From: Sphingomonas sp. dw_22 | GTDB taxonomy: Bacteria > Pseudomonadota > Alphaproteobacteria > Sphingomonadales > Sphingomonadaceae | Reading direction: 5' to 3' | DNA: 42,885 nucleotides | NCBI RefSeq assembly: GCF_018449795.1 | Contig: NZ_JAAVVE010000037.1 | Span: forward strand, 1 to 42,885 | Shown: in pieces, positions 16,164-24,278 of the stretch | How positions within the stretch are numbered: position 1 is the first letter of the stretch | Layout of the letters: every line of letters begins with the position of its first letter | The notes under the pieces: generated by a model | What the model saw: only the letters and a program-made list of their open reading frames with translations | Database searches by the model: none | Told to the model about the DNA's origin: nothing | Made by a program: the position numbers and the translations under genes

Positions 16164-17065
16164 GCATCATCGCCATTACCGGAGGCACCGGCTTCGTCGG
16201 ATCGCGCCTGATCGCCCTCGCGGCCGAGGCGGGCCACCAGATCCGAGCTCTCACCCGCCGCGAGCAGGCCGAACGCGAACACATCACCTGGATCCGCGGC
16301 GATCTGGAGAACGCCGCCGCGCTGGCGGAGCTGGCGCAAGGGACGGATGCCGTCATCCACGTAGCCGGCGTGGTCAACGCGCCCGATCGCGCGGGCTTCG
16401 CGCGTGGTAATATCGACGGCACGCGCAACATGCTCGCCGCCGCGGAGGATGCAGGCGTCAAGCGCTTCGTCCATGTCTCGTCGCTCGCCGCGCGCGAGCC
16501 GGACATGTCGGCCTATGGCTGGTCCAAGGCCGAGGGCGACGCGCTGGTCCAGGCGTCTCTGCTCGACTGGACGATCGTCCGTCCGCCGGCGATCTACGGC
16601 CCCGGCGACATGGAGATGCTGGAGCTGTTCCGGCTCGCGAAGAAGGGCCTCGCGCTGCTGCCGCCGGGCGGGCACGTCTCGGTGATCGAGGTCGGCGATC
16701 TCGGCCGGCTGCTGCTCGCGCTGGCGGTCACCGACAATTGCGAGCGCATCCTCGACGCCGATGACGGCGTGGCGGGCGGCTGGAGCCACAAGGAATTCGC
16801 CCGGGCGATCGGCGCGGCGGTGGGCAAGCGCGTCGCCGCCTTCGCCCTGCCGCGGCCGCTGCTGATGGCGGGCGCGCACCTCGATCGGCTGGTGCGGGGC
16901 AAGGACGCCAAGCTCACTCCCGATCGCGTCGCCTATTTCAGCCATCAGGACTGGGTGGTCGATCCGGCGCGGCGCCCGCCTGTGAACCTCTGGACTCCGC
17001 AGGTCGAGACCCGCGCCGGCCTCGCCGCGACGGCGGCCTGGTATCGCCAGCAGGGGCTGCTGTAG
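16160..17065 (+). CDS. NAD(P)-binding atypical SDR, candidate ceramide reductase (CerR-like)
   Basis: A 301-residue extended/atypical short-chain dehydrogenase of the NDUFA9-like type. The Rossmann motif GGTGFVGSR is at residues 8-16, the catalytic-type Y119-x3-K123 is in SAYGWSKAEGD, and VHVSS supplies the active-site Ser. In Caulobacter a gene of this class near spt encodes CerR, which reduces 3-oxo-ceramide. Here it lies 386 bases upstream of acp-spt on the same strand, so the same role is a reasonable inference rather than a reading. It is translationally coupled to proB by a four-base overlap. The alternative is a general NDUFA9-like protein associated with respiratory complex I or quinone metabolism. 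Confidence 0.78.
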   Translation: MSIIAITGGTGFVGSRLIALAAEAGHQIRALTRREQAEREHITWIRGDLENAAALAELAQGTDAVIHVAGVVNAPDRAGFARGNIDGTRNMLAAAEDAGVKRFVHVSSLAAREPDMSAYGWSKAEGDALVQASLLDWTIVRPPAIYGPGDMEMLELFRLAKKGLALLPPGGHVSVIEVGDLGRLLLALAVTDNCERILDADDGVAGGWSHKEFARAIGAAVGKRVAAFALPRPLLMAGAHLDRLVRGKDAKLTPDRVAYFSHQDWVVDPARRPPVNLWTPQVETRAGLAATAAWYRQQGLL

Positions 17066-17126
17066 GGCGGGTCGGTAACCCCCCATCGTCCCCCGGCCGA
17101 AGTGCCTGGGTCTACCGTGCGTCCAG

Positions 17127-17156
17127 GAGAGCCCCTCAAGGCTTCAAGGGGCTCTC
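17127..17156. repeat. 10-bp inverted repeat
   Basis: GAGAGCCCCT and AGGGGCTCTC form a perfect 10-bp stem with a 10-base loop. There is no T-run on either side, so it is not a standard terminator. It lies 61 bases after the CerR-like gene. Confidence 0.6.
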
Positions 17157-17170
17157 TCGCGGAGGAGTGG

Positions 17171-17192
17171 ACCCCGGCACTCCGGCCGGGGT
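17171..17192. repeat. REP-like palindrome
   Basis: ACCCCGGC and GCCGGGGT form an 8-bp stem with a 6-base loop, followed by GACGGG. Short palindromes of this type (CCCCGGC...GCCGGGGTGAC) are common intergenic elements in sphingomonad genomes. Only one copy was noticed in the window. Confidence 0.5.
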
Positions 17193-17451
17193 GACGGGAG
17201 CAAAGGCAGCGTGCGCGAACCGCGCGCTTGCAATGTAGGATTCCGTCTGCTTGCCTCCCGCGAGCATGTCCGCAGCAAGCGTCTCGATACAGCCGCCGGG
17301 CACACGCCCGGTGCCTTCGCGGACGCACCGCCAGGGATCAAAGTGCACGAACGGACCCCGACTCCGCGCACTTTGCGCCATCGCCCCGCCAGCGGCGCGT
17401 TTCCGCCGCATTCGCTTGGCACTGGGTTTCGATGACACTAAGGGACCGACC

Positions 17452-17694
17452 ATGACCGACCGCGCAGCAGTTTTCGATACCATCAAGGCCCAGATCGAAC
17501 CCTTCAACAAGAAGGGCGTCGCCTTGACCGACAGCACCACCTTCGCAGGCGATCTCGAATGGGACAGCCTGACGGTGATGGATTTCGTGGCCGCGATCGA
17601 GGACGAGTTCGACATCCTCATCACCATGAACATGCAGGCCGAGATCGAGAATGTCGGCCAGCTCGTGGACGCGGTTCAGAAGCTGAAGGGCTGA
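17452..17694 (+). CDS. Acyl carrier protein dedicated to sphingolipid synthesis
   Basis: An 80-residue acyl carrier protein. The phosphopantetheine attachment Ser is in EWDSLTVMDFV, and the helix pattern around it (FAGDLEWDSL, then IEDEFDI) is ACP-like and acidic. It is not the general fatty-acid ACP: the usual DSLD is DSLT, and it sits three bases before spt. In Sphingomonas a small ACP encoded next to serine palmitoyltransferase is known, thought to deliver the acyl thioester for condensation with serine. AAGGGA lies about 6 bases before the ATG at 17452. Confidence 0.9.
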   Translation: MTDRAAVFDTIKAQIEPFNKKGVALTDSTTFAGDLEWDSLTVMDFVAAIEDEFDILITMNMQAEIENVGQLVDAVQKLKG

Positions 17695-17697
17695 ATC

Positions 17698-18960
17698 GTG
17701 ACCGAGAGCCTGAACACGTCCAGCGCGCTGCCCGCGGACCCCGCCCCGATCGCCCCCGAGCACGATCTGATGTCCAAGTTCGACGCTCTGATCGCAGAGC
17801 GCCGGAAGCTGCTCGACAGCGGCGTCACCGATCCTTTCGCGATCGTGATGGAGCAGGTGAAGTCGCCCACCGAGGCGGTGATCGCCGGCCGCGACACGAT
17901 CCTGCTCGGCACCTATAATTATATGGGCATGACGTTCGATCCGGACGTGATCCAGGCCGGCAAGGACGCGCTCGACCAGTTCGGATCGGGCACCAACGGC
18001 AGCCGCATGCTCAACGGCACCTTCCGCGACCATATGGAGGTCGAGCAGGCGCTGCGCGAATTCTACGGCACCACCGGCGCGATCGTCTTTTCCACCGGAT
18101 ACATGGCCAATCTCGGCATGATCTCGACGCTGGCGGGGAAGGGCGAGTACGTCATCCTCGACGCCGACAGCCACGCCTCGATCTATGACGGCTGCAAGCA
18201 GGGCTATGCCGAGATCGTCCGCTTCCGCCACAATGATGTCGAGGATCTCGACAAGCGCCTGGGCCGCCTGCCCAGGGACGCCGGCAAGCTGGTGGTGCTG
18301 GAGGGCGTCTATTCGATGCTCGGCGACATCGCGCCGCTGAAGGAGATGGTCGCCGTCGCCAAGAAGCACGGCGCGATGGTGCTCAGCGACGAAGCGCATT
18401 CGATGGGCTTCTTCGGCCCCAATGGCCGTGGCGTCTATGAGGCGCAGGGCTGTGAGGGCGATGTCGATTTCATCGTCGGCACCTTTTCCAAGTCGGTCGG
18501 CACCGTCGGCGGCTTCTGCGTGTCGAACCACCCGAAGTTCGAGGCGATCCGGCTGGCCTGCCGCCCCTATATCTTCACCGCCTCGCTGCCGCCCTCGGTG
18601 GTCGCGACCGCGGCGACTTCGATCCGCAAGCTGATGCACGCGAACGAGAAGCGCGCGCGGCTGTGGGAGAATGCCCGCACGCTGCACGGCGGCCTGACGG
18701 AAATGGGCTTCCGGCTCGGCACCGATGCGCCGGACAGCGCGATCATCGCGGTGATCCTGGAGGACCAGGAACAGGCGGTGGCGATGTGGCAGGCGCTGCT
18801 CGACGGAGGTCTCTACGTCAACATGGCCCGCCCGCCCGCCACGCCGGCGGGAACCTATCTGCTGCGGTGCTCATTGTGCGCAGAGCATACGCCGGAACAG
18901 ATCCGGCGCGTGCTCGCCATGTTCCAGGCCGCCGGGCGCGCCGTGGGCGTGCTTGCCTGA
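17698..18960 (+). CDS. spt: Serine palmitoyltransferase
   Basis: PLP-dependent alpha-oxoamine synthase that condenses L-serine with palmitoyl thioester to 3-ketodihydrosphingosine, the first step of sphingolipid synthesis. The 420-residue length and most of the sequence agree with the soluble homodimeric enzyme of Sphingomonas paucimobilis. Active-site residues are in place: H159 (DADSHA) stacking on PLP, D231 and H234 (SDEAHSMGFFG), and the Schiff-base K265 in GTFSKSVGTVGG. The C-terminal ARPPATPAGTYLLR holds the substrate-responsive Arg. The start is GTG at 17698, three bases after the acp stop. Soluble, cytoplasmic or weakly membrane-associated. Confidence 0.96.
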   Translation: MTESLNTSSALPADPAPIAPEHDLMSKFDALIAERRKLLDSGVTDPFAIVMEQVKSPTEAVIAGRDTILLGTYNYMGMTFDPDVIQAGKDALDQFGSGTNGSRMLNGTFRDHMEVEQALREFYGTTGAIVFSTGYMANLGMISTLAGKGEYVILDADSHASIYDGCKQGYAEIVRFRHNDVEDLDKRLGRLPRDAGKLVVLEGVYSMLGDIAPLKEMVAVAKKHGAMVLSDEAHSMGFFGPNGRGVYEAQGCEGDVDFIVGTFSKSVGTVGGFCVSNHPKFEAIRLACRPYIFTASLPPSVVATAATSIRKLMHANEKRARLWENARTLHGGLTEMGFRLGTDAPDSAIIAVILEDQEQAVAMWQALLDGGLYVNMARPPATPAGTYLLRCSLCAEHTPEQIRRVLAMFQAAGRAVGVLA

Positions 18961-19010
18961 GCGCGACAGAGCTTTTCACGAGACTCTGCCTGGCCTAGAC
19001 TGGGTCGCGC

Positions 19011-20972
19011 ATGGGTGAACCCGTCCCAGTGACCGAAGACAGCGCGGTTCGCGCGGCGAACTGGCGTATGGTGCTGCTTGGGCTGCTCTCGCTGCTCGGC
19101 ATCGGCGTGCTCGTTGCGCTGATCGTGATCCAGCAGACCACCGATCGCGAGCGCGACGAGGCCATCGCGCTCCAGCAGCACACCTTCGAGGTGGTGATCC
19201 GCGCCAACCAGCTTTCGGGCGCGATCTCCGCCGCCGAGGCCGCGCTGGGCCGCTATGTGGTGAGCGCGGACAAGACGCTGGGCCAGCAATATTCGGATCA
19301 ATGGGCACGCGCGGGCGACCAGCTCACGAAGCTCCGGCAGCTCACCGCCGACAATCCCCGCCAGCAGGCGCAGATCGTCGATCTGCAAAAGGCGTTCGAG
19401 GCGCGCGGCAAGGAGCTGAACGAGACCGCGCTCTATTCGGCCTTCAAGCGGCACAACGATGCCTGGGGCAGCTATTACAACGTCCGCCAGAGCGCGGCCC
19501 GCCAGCATGTCGAGACGATGCTGCAGCGTGTCGTCGAGCTCGAGCGCGGGATCTTGCGTGATCGCACCAGGGCGGCGTCGGACCTGATCGAGAATTCGAG
19601 CTTCGCGACCCGCGTGCTGACCGCGTTCGGCGTGCTGATCGTGCTCGGCTCGGTGCTGCTCGGCTGGCTGGCGATCGCCGCCCAGGGCGAGCGGGCGATG
19701 GCCGATGCCGAAGCCCTGCTGGAGCGCGAGCGGTCCGCCGAACTGCGCGAGGCGGTGGCGCAGGCGACGGCACAGCTCCGCGCCGAGGCGCGCGAGCGCG
19801 AACAGGCCGAGGCGCAGCTCCGCCAGATCCAGAAGATGGAGGCCGTGGGCCAGCTCACCGGTGGCATCGCCCATGATTTCAACAATATGCTGGCCGTGGT
19901 TCTGGGCGGGCTGGAGCTTGCCAAGCGCCATCTCCACAGCCGGGGCCCCGACGCCCAGCGCCATATCGAAAGCGCGATGGACGGCGCCAATCGCGCCGCG
20001 GCGCTCACCCGGCGGCTGCTGGCCTTTTCCCGCGCCGAGCCGCTGCTGCCGGAGGGCGTCGAGGCGACGACGCTGGTGGGCGGCATGTCCGATCTGTTGG
20101 AGCGCACGCTGGGCGGCGCGATCTCGGTCAAGACACAGGATGCCGGCAATGGCTGGCGGATCTGGGTCGATCGCCACCAGCTTGAAAATGCGTTGCTCAA
20201 TCTCGCCGTCAATGCCCGCGACGCGATGGAGGGGCGTGGCAGGCTGACCATCTCGACCGGCGGGCGGACGCTGGCCGCGAACGAGATCGGCGAATGCACG
20301 GCGGGCGATTATGTGACGATCGCGGTGCGCGACACCGGCTGCGGCATGACGCCCGAAGTCGTCGAACGCGTGTTCGAGCCCTTTTTCACCACCAAGCCGG
20401 TCGGCAAGGGGACGGGGCTGGGGCTCAGCCAGATCTTCGGCCTTGTGCGCCAGTCGGGCGGTGAGATCGGGATCGAGACGGCGCCGGGGCAGGGGACCAC
20501 CGTGACCCTGTATCTGCCGCGCTATCTGGGTGAGGCCGCCCATGCGACGGCGGAGACGGTGGTGGAGGCATCGACGTCGCATGGCGACAGGCTCGACATC
20601 CTTGTGGTCGAGGACGATCCGCGCGTGCTCTCGGCGACGCTCGGCGTGTTGCAGGAGCTTGGGCACCGTGCGACGGGCTGCAACGATCCGTTTGGCGTCC
20701 CCGCGGCGCTCGCCCGGCTCGGGACGGTCGACCTGATCCTGACCGACGTGTTGATGCCCGGCCAGACCGGCCCCGAGATGATCGCGGCGATGGGGGACCG
20801 GCTGGACGGCGTCGCGGTGCTGTTCGTCACCGGCTTCACGGGCGAGGCGGATGCCGATCTGCTGCGCGGGCGGTCGGTGCTGCGCAAGCCCTTCACCATG
20901 GCCGCCTTGGGCCGGGCGATCGACGAGGCGGTGGAGCAGGAAACGCGCCGGCCGCGGGCTGCGGCGGAATAG
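19011..20972 (+). CDS. Hybrid sensor histidine kinase/response regulator with CHASE3-type sensor
   Basis: A 653-residue inner-membrane signalling protein. Order: TM1 at about 19-41, a helical periplasmic sensor of CHASE3 type at 42-200 (LSGAISAAEAALGRYVVSAD), TM2 at about 203-223, a coiled-coil linker to 275, HisKA with phospho-acceptor H288 in GGIAHDFNN, HATPase with N-box Asn near 393-401, DTGCGM (441-446) and GKGTGLGL (465-472), then a C-terminal receiver with acidic E534/D535, phospho-acceptor D579 in LTDVLMPG, and K626. Everything needed for a phosphorelay is intact. It is 50 bases after spt on the same strand, but no output regulator is adjacent, so its signal and targets are unknown; the spt linkage may be fortuitous. 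Confidence 0.92.
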   Translation: MGEPVPVTEDSAVRAANWRMVLLGLLSLLGIGVLVALIVIQQTTDRERDEAIALQQHTFEVVIRANQLSGAISAAEAALGRYVVSADKTLGQQYSDQWARAGDQLTKLRQLTADNPRQQAQIVDLQKAFEARGKELNETALYSAFKRHNDAWGSYYNVRQSAARQHVETMLQRVVELERGILRDRTRAASDLIENSSFATRVLTAFGVLIVLGSVLLGWLAIAAQGERAMADAEALLERERSAELREAVAQATAQLRAEAREREQAEAQLRQIQKMEAVGQLTGGIAHDFNNMLAVVLGGLELAKRHLHSRGPDAQRHIESAMDGANRAAALTRRLLAFSRAEPLLPEGVEATTLVGGMSDLLERTLGGAISVKTQDAGNGWRIWVDRHQLENALLNLAVNARDAMEGRGRLTISTGGRTLAANEIGECTAGDYVTIAVRDTGCGMTPEVVERVFEPFFTTKPVGKGTGLGLSQIFGLVRQSGGEIGIETAPGQGTTVTLYLPRYLGEAAHATAETVVEASTSHGDRLDILVVEDDPRVLSATLGVLQELGHRATGCNDPFGVPAALARLGTVDLILTDVLMPGQTGPEMIAAMGDRLDGVAVLFVTGFTGEADADLLRGRSVLRKPFTMAALGRAIDEAVEQETRRPRAAAE

Positions 20973-20975
20973 GGT

Positions 20976-21560
20976 TCAGCTTTCCGGGACCGACTTGCGG
21001 AGCTGTGCCGCCGCCATTTCGCGGGCCTTGTCGCGCGGCAGGCCCAGCGCGCGGGCCATCGGCGCGCCGAGCAGCGCGTCGCCCAGCGCCATCAGCGTGA
21101 GTTGGAGCGTCTCTTCGTGGAGCGGTGCGGCCTCGGCGCCATGGCCGTCGCTGATCTGGTCGACCAGGCGGTGGATCGCCTCCATGATCGGATCGAGCGC
21201 ATCCTGGTTGCCGGTGAGGATCATCCAGCTCGCCAGCGCGCCGGCGCCCTCACGGTCGAACGCGTCGAAGGTCAGGTCGACGATCTCGCGGGGATCATGG
21301 TCTTCCGAACGGGCACGAAGCACCGCCGCGCCGATCTTGGCGGTGACGGTGTCGGCGATGCTGGCCGCCAGCGCCTTTTGCAGGCCGGCGGCCGAGCCGA
21401 AATGATGGAGCAGGTTGGCATGCGTCCGCCCGATCCGCGCCGCCACCGCCTTGAGTGTCACCGCTTGGGGACCAGCTTCGAGCAGCAGCGCCCGCGCCGC
21501 TTCGAGAGCGGCGTCGCGGGATTCCTCGGGAGACAGGCGACGGCGTGGTTTTGTCGACAT
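20976..21560 (-). CDS. TetR family transcriptional regulator
   Basis: A 194-residue DNA-binding repressor-type protein. The N-terminal helix-turn-helix is at about residues 15-60 (AARALLLEAGPQAVTLKAVAARIGRTHANLLHHFGS read in segments), with the TetR-type HFGS after the recognition helix. The C-terminal ligand domain is helical and Ala-rich and gives no clue to the inducer. It is convergent with the histidine kinase gene with only three bases between stops. No divergently transcribed target gene is present, which is unusual for TetR; the next gene upstream is a GNAT gene on the same strand. The ATG at 21560 is the only sensible start. Confidence 0.88.
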   Translation of the reverse strand: MSTKPRRRLSPEESRDAALEAARALLLEAGPQAVTLKAVAARIGRTHANLLHHFGSAAGLQKALAASIADTVTAKIGAAVLRARSEDHDPREIVDLTFDAFDREGAGALASWMILTGNQDALDPIMEAIHRLVDQISDGHGAEAAPLHEETLQLTLMALGDALLGAPMARALGLPRDKAREMAAAQLRKSVPES

Positions 21561-21642
21561 TAGTACAGGTGAACTCGATGCCCCTTAGCCGATCGGCTTA
21601 GTTGAGGAATCTTCGCAGCGAAAGCAAAGACTCCTGTCCGAC

Positions 21643-21691
21643 CGGCAAGGTGCCGGCTTCGCCTCCCCTGGCGGAAGCCGGCTTCTTGCCG
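21643..21691 (-). terminator. Long imperfect hairpin after the GNAT gene
   Basis: An outer 7-bp stem (CGGCAAG/CTTGCCG) and an inner stem of about 12 pairs (GCCGGCTTCGCC with GGCGGAAGCCGGC, one bulged base) end one base from the GNAT stop codon. No T-run follows on the - strand. It may end the rplU-rpmA-GNAT transcript. Confidence 0.5.
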
Positions 21692-21692
21692 T

Positions 21693-22250
21693 TCAGGCCG
21701 CCATTCGATGATCGGGATCCAGCCCGCCGCAGTCGTTCTCGGCCAGGTCGATCTCGAATCGGGCGCACGGAGCTTCCGCGCCGCGACCGCGCGAATAGAG
21801 CGGCACGACGCGGCCGGTGGGGCGGAAGCCGAGCTTGCGGAGCACCCGGCCCGAGGCGGGGTTGTCGATGAAATGGCCGGCGGTGACGTGGCGGATGCCC
21901 GCCGCCCGCGCCGCACGGAGCACCGCGGCACCGGCCTCGGTCGCATAGCCGCGGCCCCAGGCATCGGGGGTGATCCAATAGCCGAGCTCGTGCGGCTCGC
22001 CGCGAAGCGGGCTCACGCTCACGCCGCCGACCAGCCGCAGGCCGTCGCCCTGATGCTCGAACACCAGGAACTTGGGCTCCGCCGGATCGTGGAAATCGGA
22101 GACGAAGGTCTCCGCCGCTTCGATCGGATAGGGCCAGGGCGCCCGGCTCAGATTGCGGGCAACCGCCTCATGGCCGATCGCCTTGGCCAGTTCCGGGGCG
22201 TCCTCGGCCCAGCCGGGGCGCAATGTCAGTCTCTGTGTCCGCACGAACAT
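21693..22250 (-). CDS. GNAT family N-acetyltransferase (RimJ/RimL-like)
   Basis: A 185-residue acetyltransferase using acetyl-CoA on an amine. The N-terminal FVRTQRLTLRPGWAEDAPEL is the RimJ/RimL-type start; the acetyl-CoA loop is DAWGRGYATEAGAAVL (the R/Q-x-x-G-x-G/A pattern); the C-terminal NPASGRVLRKLGF is the characteristic end. The ATG at 22250 has AGGAGAG about 6 bases upstream, a strong ribosome site. In many alphaproteobacteria a gene of this class follows rplU-rpmA and precedes obgE. It follows rpmA here too, after a terminator-like hairpin. The acceptor, protein N-terminus or small molecule, is unknown. Confidence 0.88.
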   Translation of the reverse strand: MFVRTQRLTLRPGWAEDAPELAKAIGHEAVARNLSRAPWPYPIEAAETFVSDFHDPAEPKFLVFEHQGDGLRLVGGVSVSPLRGEPHELGYWITPDAWGRGYATEAGAAVLRAARAAGIRHVTAGHFIDNPASGRVLRKLGFRPTGRVVPLYSRGRGAEAPCARFEIDLAENDCGGLDPDHRMAA

Positions 22251-22330
22251 GACCACTCTCCTTGGTCCTGCAGCGCCTCCAAGCGCATCACTATGACGCG
22301 CTGGTGTCGCTACAATGTCAGGGAGCACGA

Positions 22331-22364
22331 AAAAAGGGAGACCGGGGCGACCCGTCTCCCTTTT
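22331..22364 (-). terminator. Intrinsic terminator of rplU-rpmA (bidirectional form)
   Basis: GGGAGAC (22336-22342) pairs with GTCTCCC (22354-22360); A-tract on one side and T-tract on the other extend the stem and give a U-run on both strands. It lies about 62 bases beyond the rpmA stop. Confidence 0.85.
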
Positions 22365-22426
22365 GCGGTCTGTCGATTGCCAGACTCGGGTCGCCCTGGA
22401 GGGGCAACCCGGCTGGTTGCCCGATG

Positions 22427-22696
22427 TTACTCGGCTGCCTCCGCAATCATGTCTACCGAGCAGAACTTGCGGCCGAGGCGGCCTTCCTTGAAGGTCACGC
22501 GGCCGTCGACGAGCGCGAAGAGGGTATGGTCCTTGCCCATGCCCACGTTCACGCCCGGATAGAATTTGGTGCCGCGCTGACGCACGAGGATGTTCCCCGC
22601 GATCGCGATCTCGCCACCGAACTTCTTGACGCCGAGACGACGGCCAGCAGAGTCGCGACCGTTGCGGGACGAGCCGCCTGCCTTCTTATGTGCCAT
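22427..22696 (-). CDS. rpmA: 50S ribosomal protein L27
   Basis: An 89-residue component of the large ribosomal subunit, placed near the peptidyl-transferase centre. The N-terminus [20 protein letters not shown] is the classic bacterial L27 start, and there is no N-terminal extension of the kind cleaved in Firmicutes. The rest ([20 protein letters not shown], then [18 protein letters not shown]) is full length. It follows rplU by 24 bases on the same strand, the universal rplU-rpmA pair. Expected to be highly expressed and co-transcribed. Confidence 0.97.
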   Translation of the reverse strand: MAHKKAGGSSRNGRDSAGRRLGVKKFGGEIAIAGNILVRQRGTKFYPGVNVGMGKDHTLFALVDGRVTFKEGRLGRKFCSVDMIAEAAE

Positions 22697-22720
22697 TGTC
22701 TATACTCCTCGTATCTCTGC

Positions 22721-23092
22721 TTACGCTTCCGCGGCCGGGGTTTCGGCGGGAGCGGCGGCCTTCTTCGCCTTGGGCGCGGCCTTCTTCTCTTCCTGGGCAC
22801 CGATGGCGGTGATCTTCAGGATCGTGTGGTTCTGGCGATGGCCGTTCTTGCGGCGATAATTGTGCCGGCGGCGCTTCTTGAAGACGATGACCTTCTCGCC
22901 CTTCGCCTGCGCAATGATCTCGGCCGAGACGGTCAGGCCGTCGGTCGGCTTCAGCTCCGAGCCTTCGCCGACGAGCAACACGTCGCCCAGCGTGACCGAC
23001 GAACCGGCCTCGCCGTCGAGCTTCTCGACGACGATCTTGTCTCCTGCGGCAACGCGATACTGCTTGCCGCCCGTGCGCACGATAGCGAACAT
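22721..23092 (-). CDS. rplU: 50S ribosomal protein L21 with Lys/Ala-rich C-terminal tail
   Basis: A 123-residue large-subunit protein that binds 23S rRNA. The first ~100 residues are standard L21 ([48 protein letters not shown]). The last ~25 residues are a low-complexity tail of Ala, Lys, Pro and Glu ([19 protein letters not shown]), seen in alphaproteobacterial L21 proteins and absent from E. coli. It is the first gene of the rplU-rpmA unit and lies downstream of a likely promoter at 23155-23183. Confidence 0.97.
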   Translation of the reverse strand: MFAIVRTGGKQYRVAAGDKIVVEKLDGEAGSSVTLGDVLLVGEGSELKPTDGLTVSAEIIAQAKGEKVIVFKKRRRHNYRRKNGHRQNHTILKITAIGAQEEKKAAPKAKKAAAPAETPAAEA

Positions 23093-23154
23093 GGCTTCTT
23101 CTCTAATTCAAATGCATGTGCCCGCCAGAGCGTACCCCGGCAGGAGGAAGGGCG

Positions 23155-23183
23155 CAGCTACGGTAGGAGGACCGAGAAGTCAA
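23155..23183 (-). promoter_or_regulatory. Candidate rplU promoter
   Basis: On the - strand TTGACT (23183-23178) is followed after 17 bases by TAGCTG (23160-23155). The -35 is near consensus while the -10 is weak, as is common in alphaproteobacteria. It is about 63 bases before the rplU start. Confidence 0.4.
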
Positions 23184-23233
23184 GCCAAGGTGAAGGCTTT
23201 TTGCACCGGCGCCCCCGGTTTCCGGAGTCCGGC

Positions 23234-23253
23234 GGTCAACCTTCCGGTTGACC
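23234..23253 (-). terminator. Hairpin after hspQ
   Basis: GGTCAACC and GGTTGACC form a perfect 8-bp stem with a 4-base loop, 20 bases past the hspQ stop. No T-run follows, so it is a possible T-less terminator. Confidence 0.45.
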
Positions 23254-23273
23254 AAGTTGACTCCATATGCCCG

Positions 23274-23654
23274 TCAATGCCGGTGCTGCGGCTTCAGCTG
23301 GTAGCGGCCGCCGGCATAGCCGTCGAACAACCCGCTGATGCCGGGGTGATCGACCGGCTCGTCGCTTTCGTCGACCACCAGGTTCTGCTGGCTGACATAG
23401 GCGATGTAGCTCGATTCGGCGTTCTCGGCGAGGATATGGTAGAAGGGCTGGTCCTTGCGCGGGCGCACATCCTCGGGAATCGATTCATACCATTCCTCGC
23501 TGTTGGCGAAGACGGGATCGACATCGAAGATCACGCCGCGGAATTCGAACAGCCGATGGCACACGACATCGCCGATGGCGAAGCGTGCAGTGGAGACCGG
23601 GGGCATGGGAACCCCGGCTTCAAGCGGCGTGAAGGAGCCGGGCAATTGCGTCAT
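23274..23654 (-). CDS. hspQ: Heat shock protein HspQ (YccV-like, hemimethylated-DNA-binding fold)
   Basis: A 126-residue cytoplasmic protein of the HspQ/YccV family. In enterobacteria HspQ affects Lon protease specificity and the turnover of mutant DnaA. Family marks: FAIGDVVCHRLFEFRGVIFDVDP, then DQPFYHILAENAESSYIAYVS. The N-terminal ~20 residues and the C-terminal tail (DGYAGGRYQLKPQHRH) are longer than in E. coli. It is divergent from the tRNA-Ser gene and upstream of rplU by 181 bases on the same strand, with a hairpin between them. Confidence 0.88.
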   Translation of the reverse strand: MTQLPGSFTPLEAGVPMPPVSTARFAIGDVVCHRLFEFRGVIFDVDPVFANSEEWYESIPEDVRPRKDQPFYHILAENAESSYIAYVSQQNLVVDESDEPVDHPGISGLFDGYAGGRYQLKPQHRH

Positions 23655-23789
23655 GCATCTAATCTAGTGCGTTCGCCGCGTGGCACAAGCACCCGCTTGC
23701 GGCCCTCGATTCATTGCGCTAATGGCCCCCGCTCTATCGACCGGTGCCGCTCCTGGGAAACCCCAGCGGACGGCATCCAATGACCTCGC

Positions 23790-23879
<90 letters not shown>

Positions 23880-24278
23880 CTTACCTCCTTCATTACTGCG
23901 CGATTTCGCTCCGGGAGCGACCCTAGGCGCGGGGCGCCGGCGGCATCGGCGTGCCGTCCTGCGTGGCGCGGAGTTGCATCCGGAAGCGATCTTTATACGG
24001 GTAGCGTTACCATTGATTGCGATGGTGATCTTGTCAGCGTCTGTATAAAATATTACCAATAGCGGATGCACATAGAAGACAGGGGGGATGAAAGGGGGCG
24101 GCAAGCCAGCATCGCGAAGGCGTGGGCTCGCGCTTCGCGCATCGTGCCGATTGCCCTGGAGTCAGTAAATGACCGATGACGTTGGCAACGTTGCCGGGGC
24201 CGTCCGGTGGCGGGCCGGCCGTGCGTGTGTCACAATTGATGCCATGTGCCGGAACCGATCGATCAGGAGGGTCCATTA
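23880..24278. other. 399-base intergenic region between tRNA-Ser and the GntR gene
   Basis: No gene is convincing. An ACCAT-N8-ATGGT inverted repeat (about 24009-24026) is followed by an AT-rich TATAAAATATTACCAAT segment near 24043-24060, which may be the regulator's promoter and operator. AGGAGGG at 24265-24271 is the ribosome site for the GntR gene. No integrase gene or copy of the tRNA 3' end is seen here. Confidence 0.45.

Larger units (their letters stand above)
17066..17451. other. 386-base intergenic region upstream of acp-spt
   Basis: No gene is convincing here. It holds two inverted repeats (17127-17156 and 17171-17192, listed separately) and then about 200 bases of moderate GC that must include the acp-spt promoter. 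An AAGGGA ribosome site precedes the acp start. I could not fix a promoter by eye. Confidence 0.5.

Noticed and set aside
17417..17432. TTGGCACTGGGTTTCG upstream of acp looked like a second sigma-54 promoter.
   Set aside because: The -24 GG element is good but the -12 position reads CG instead of the invariant GC, and it is too close (about 20 bases) to the acp start for a normal leader.
23880..24278. Possible integrase or attachment site right after the tRNA-Ser gene.
   Set aside because: No integrase-like frame is present and I found no repeat of the tRNA 3' end in the window. The island idea is kept only as a low-confidence finding.
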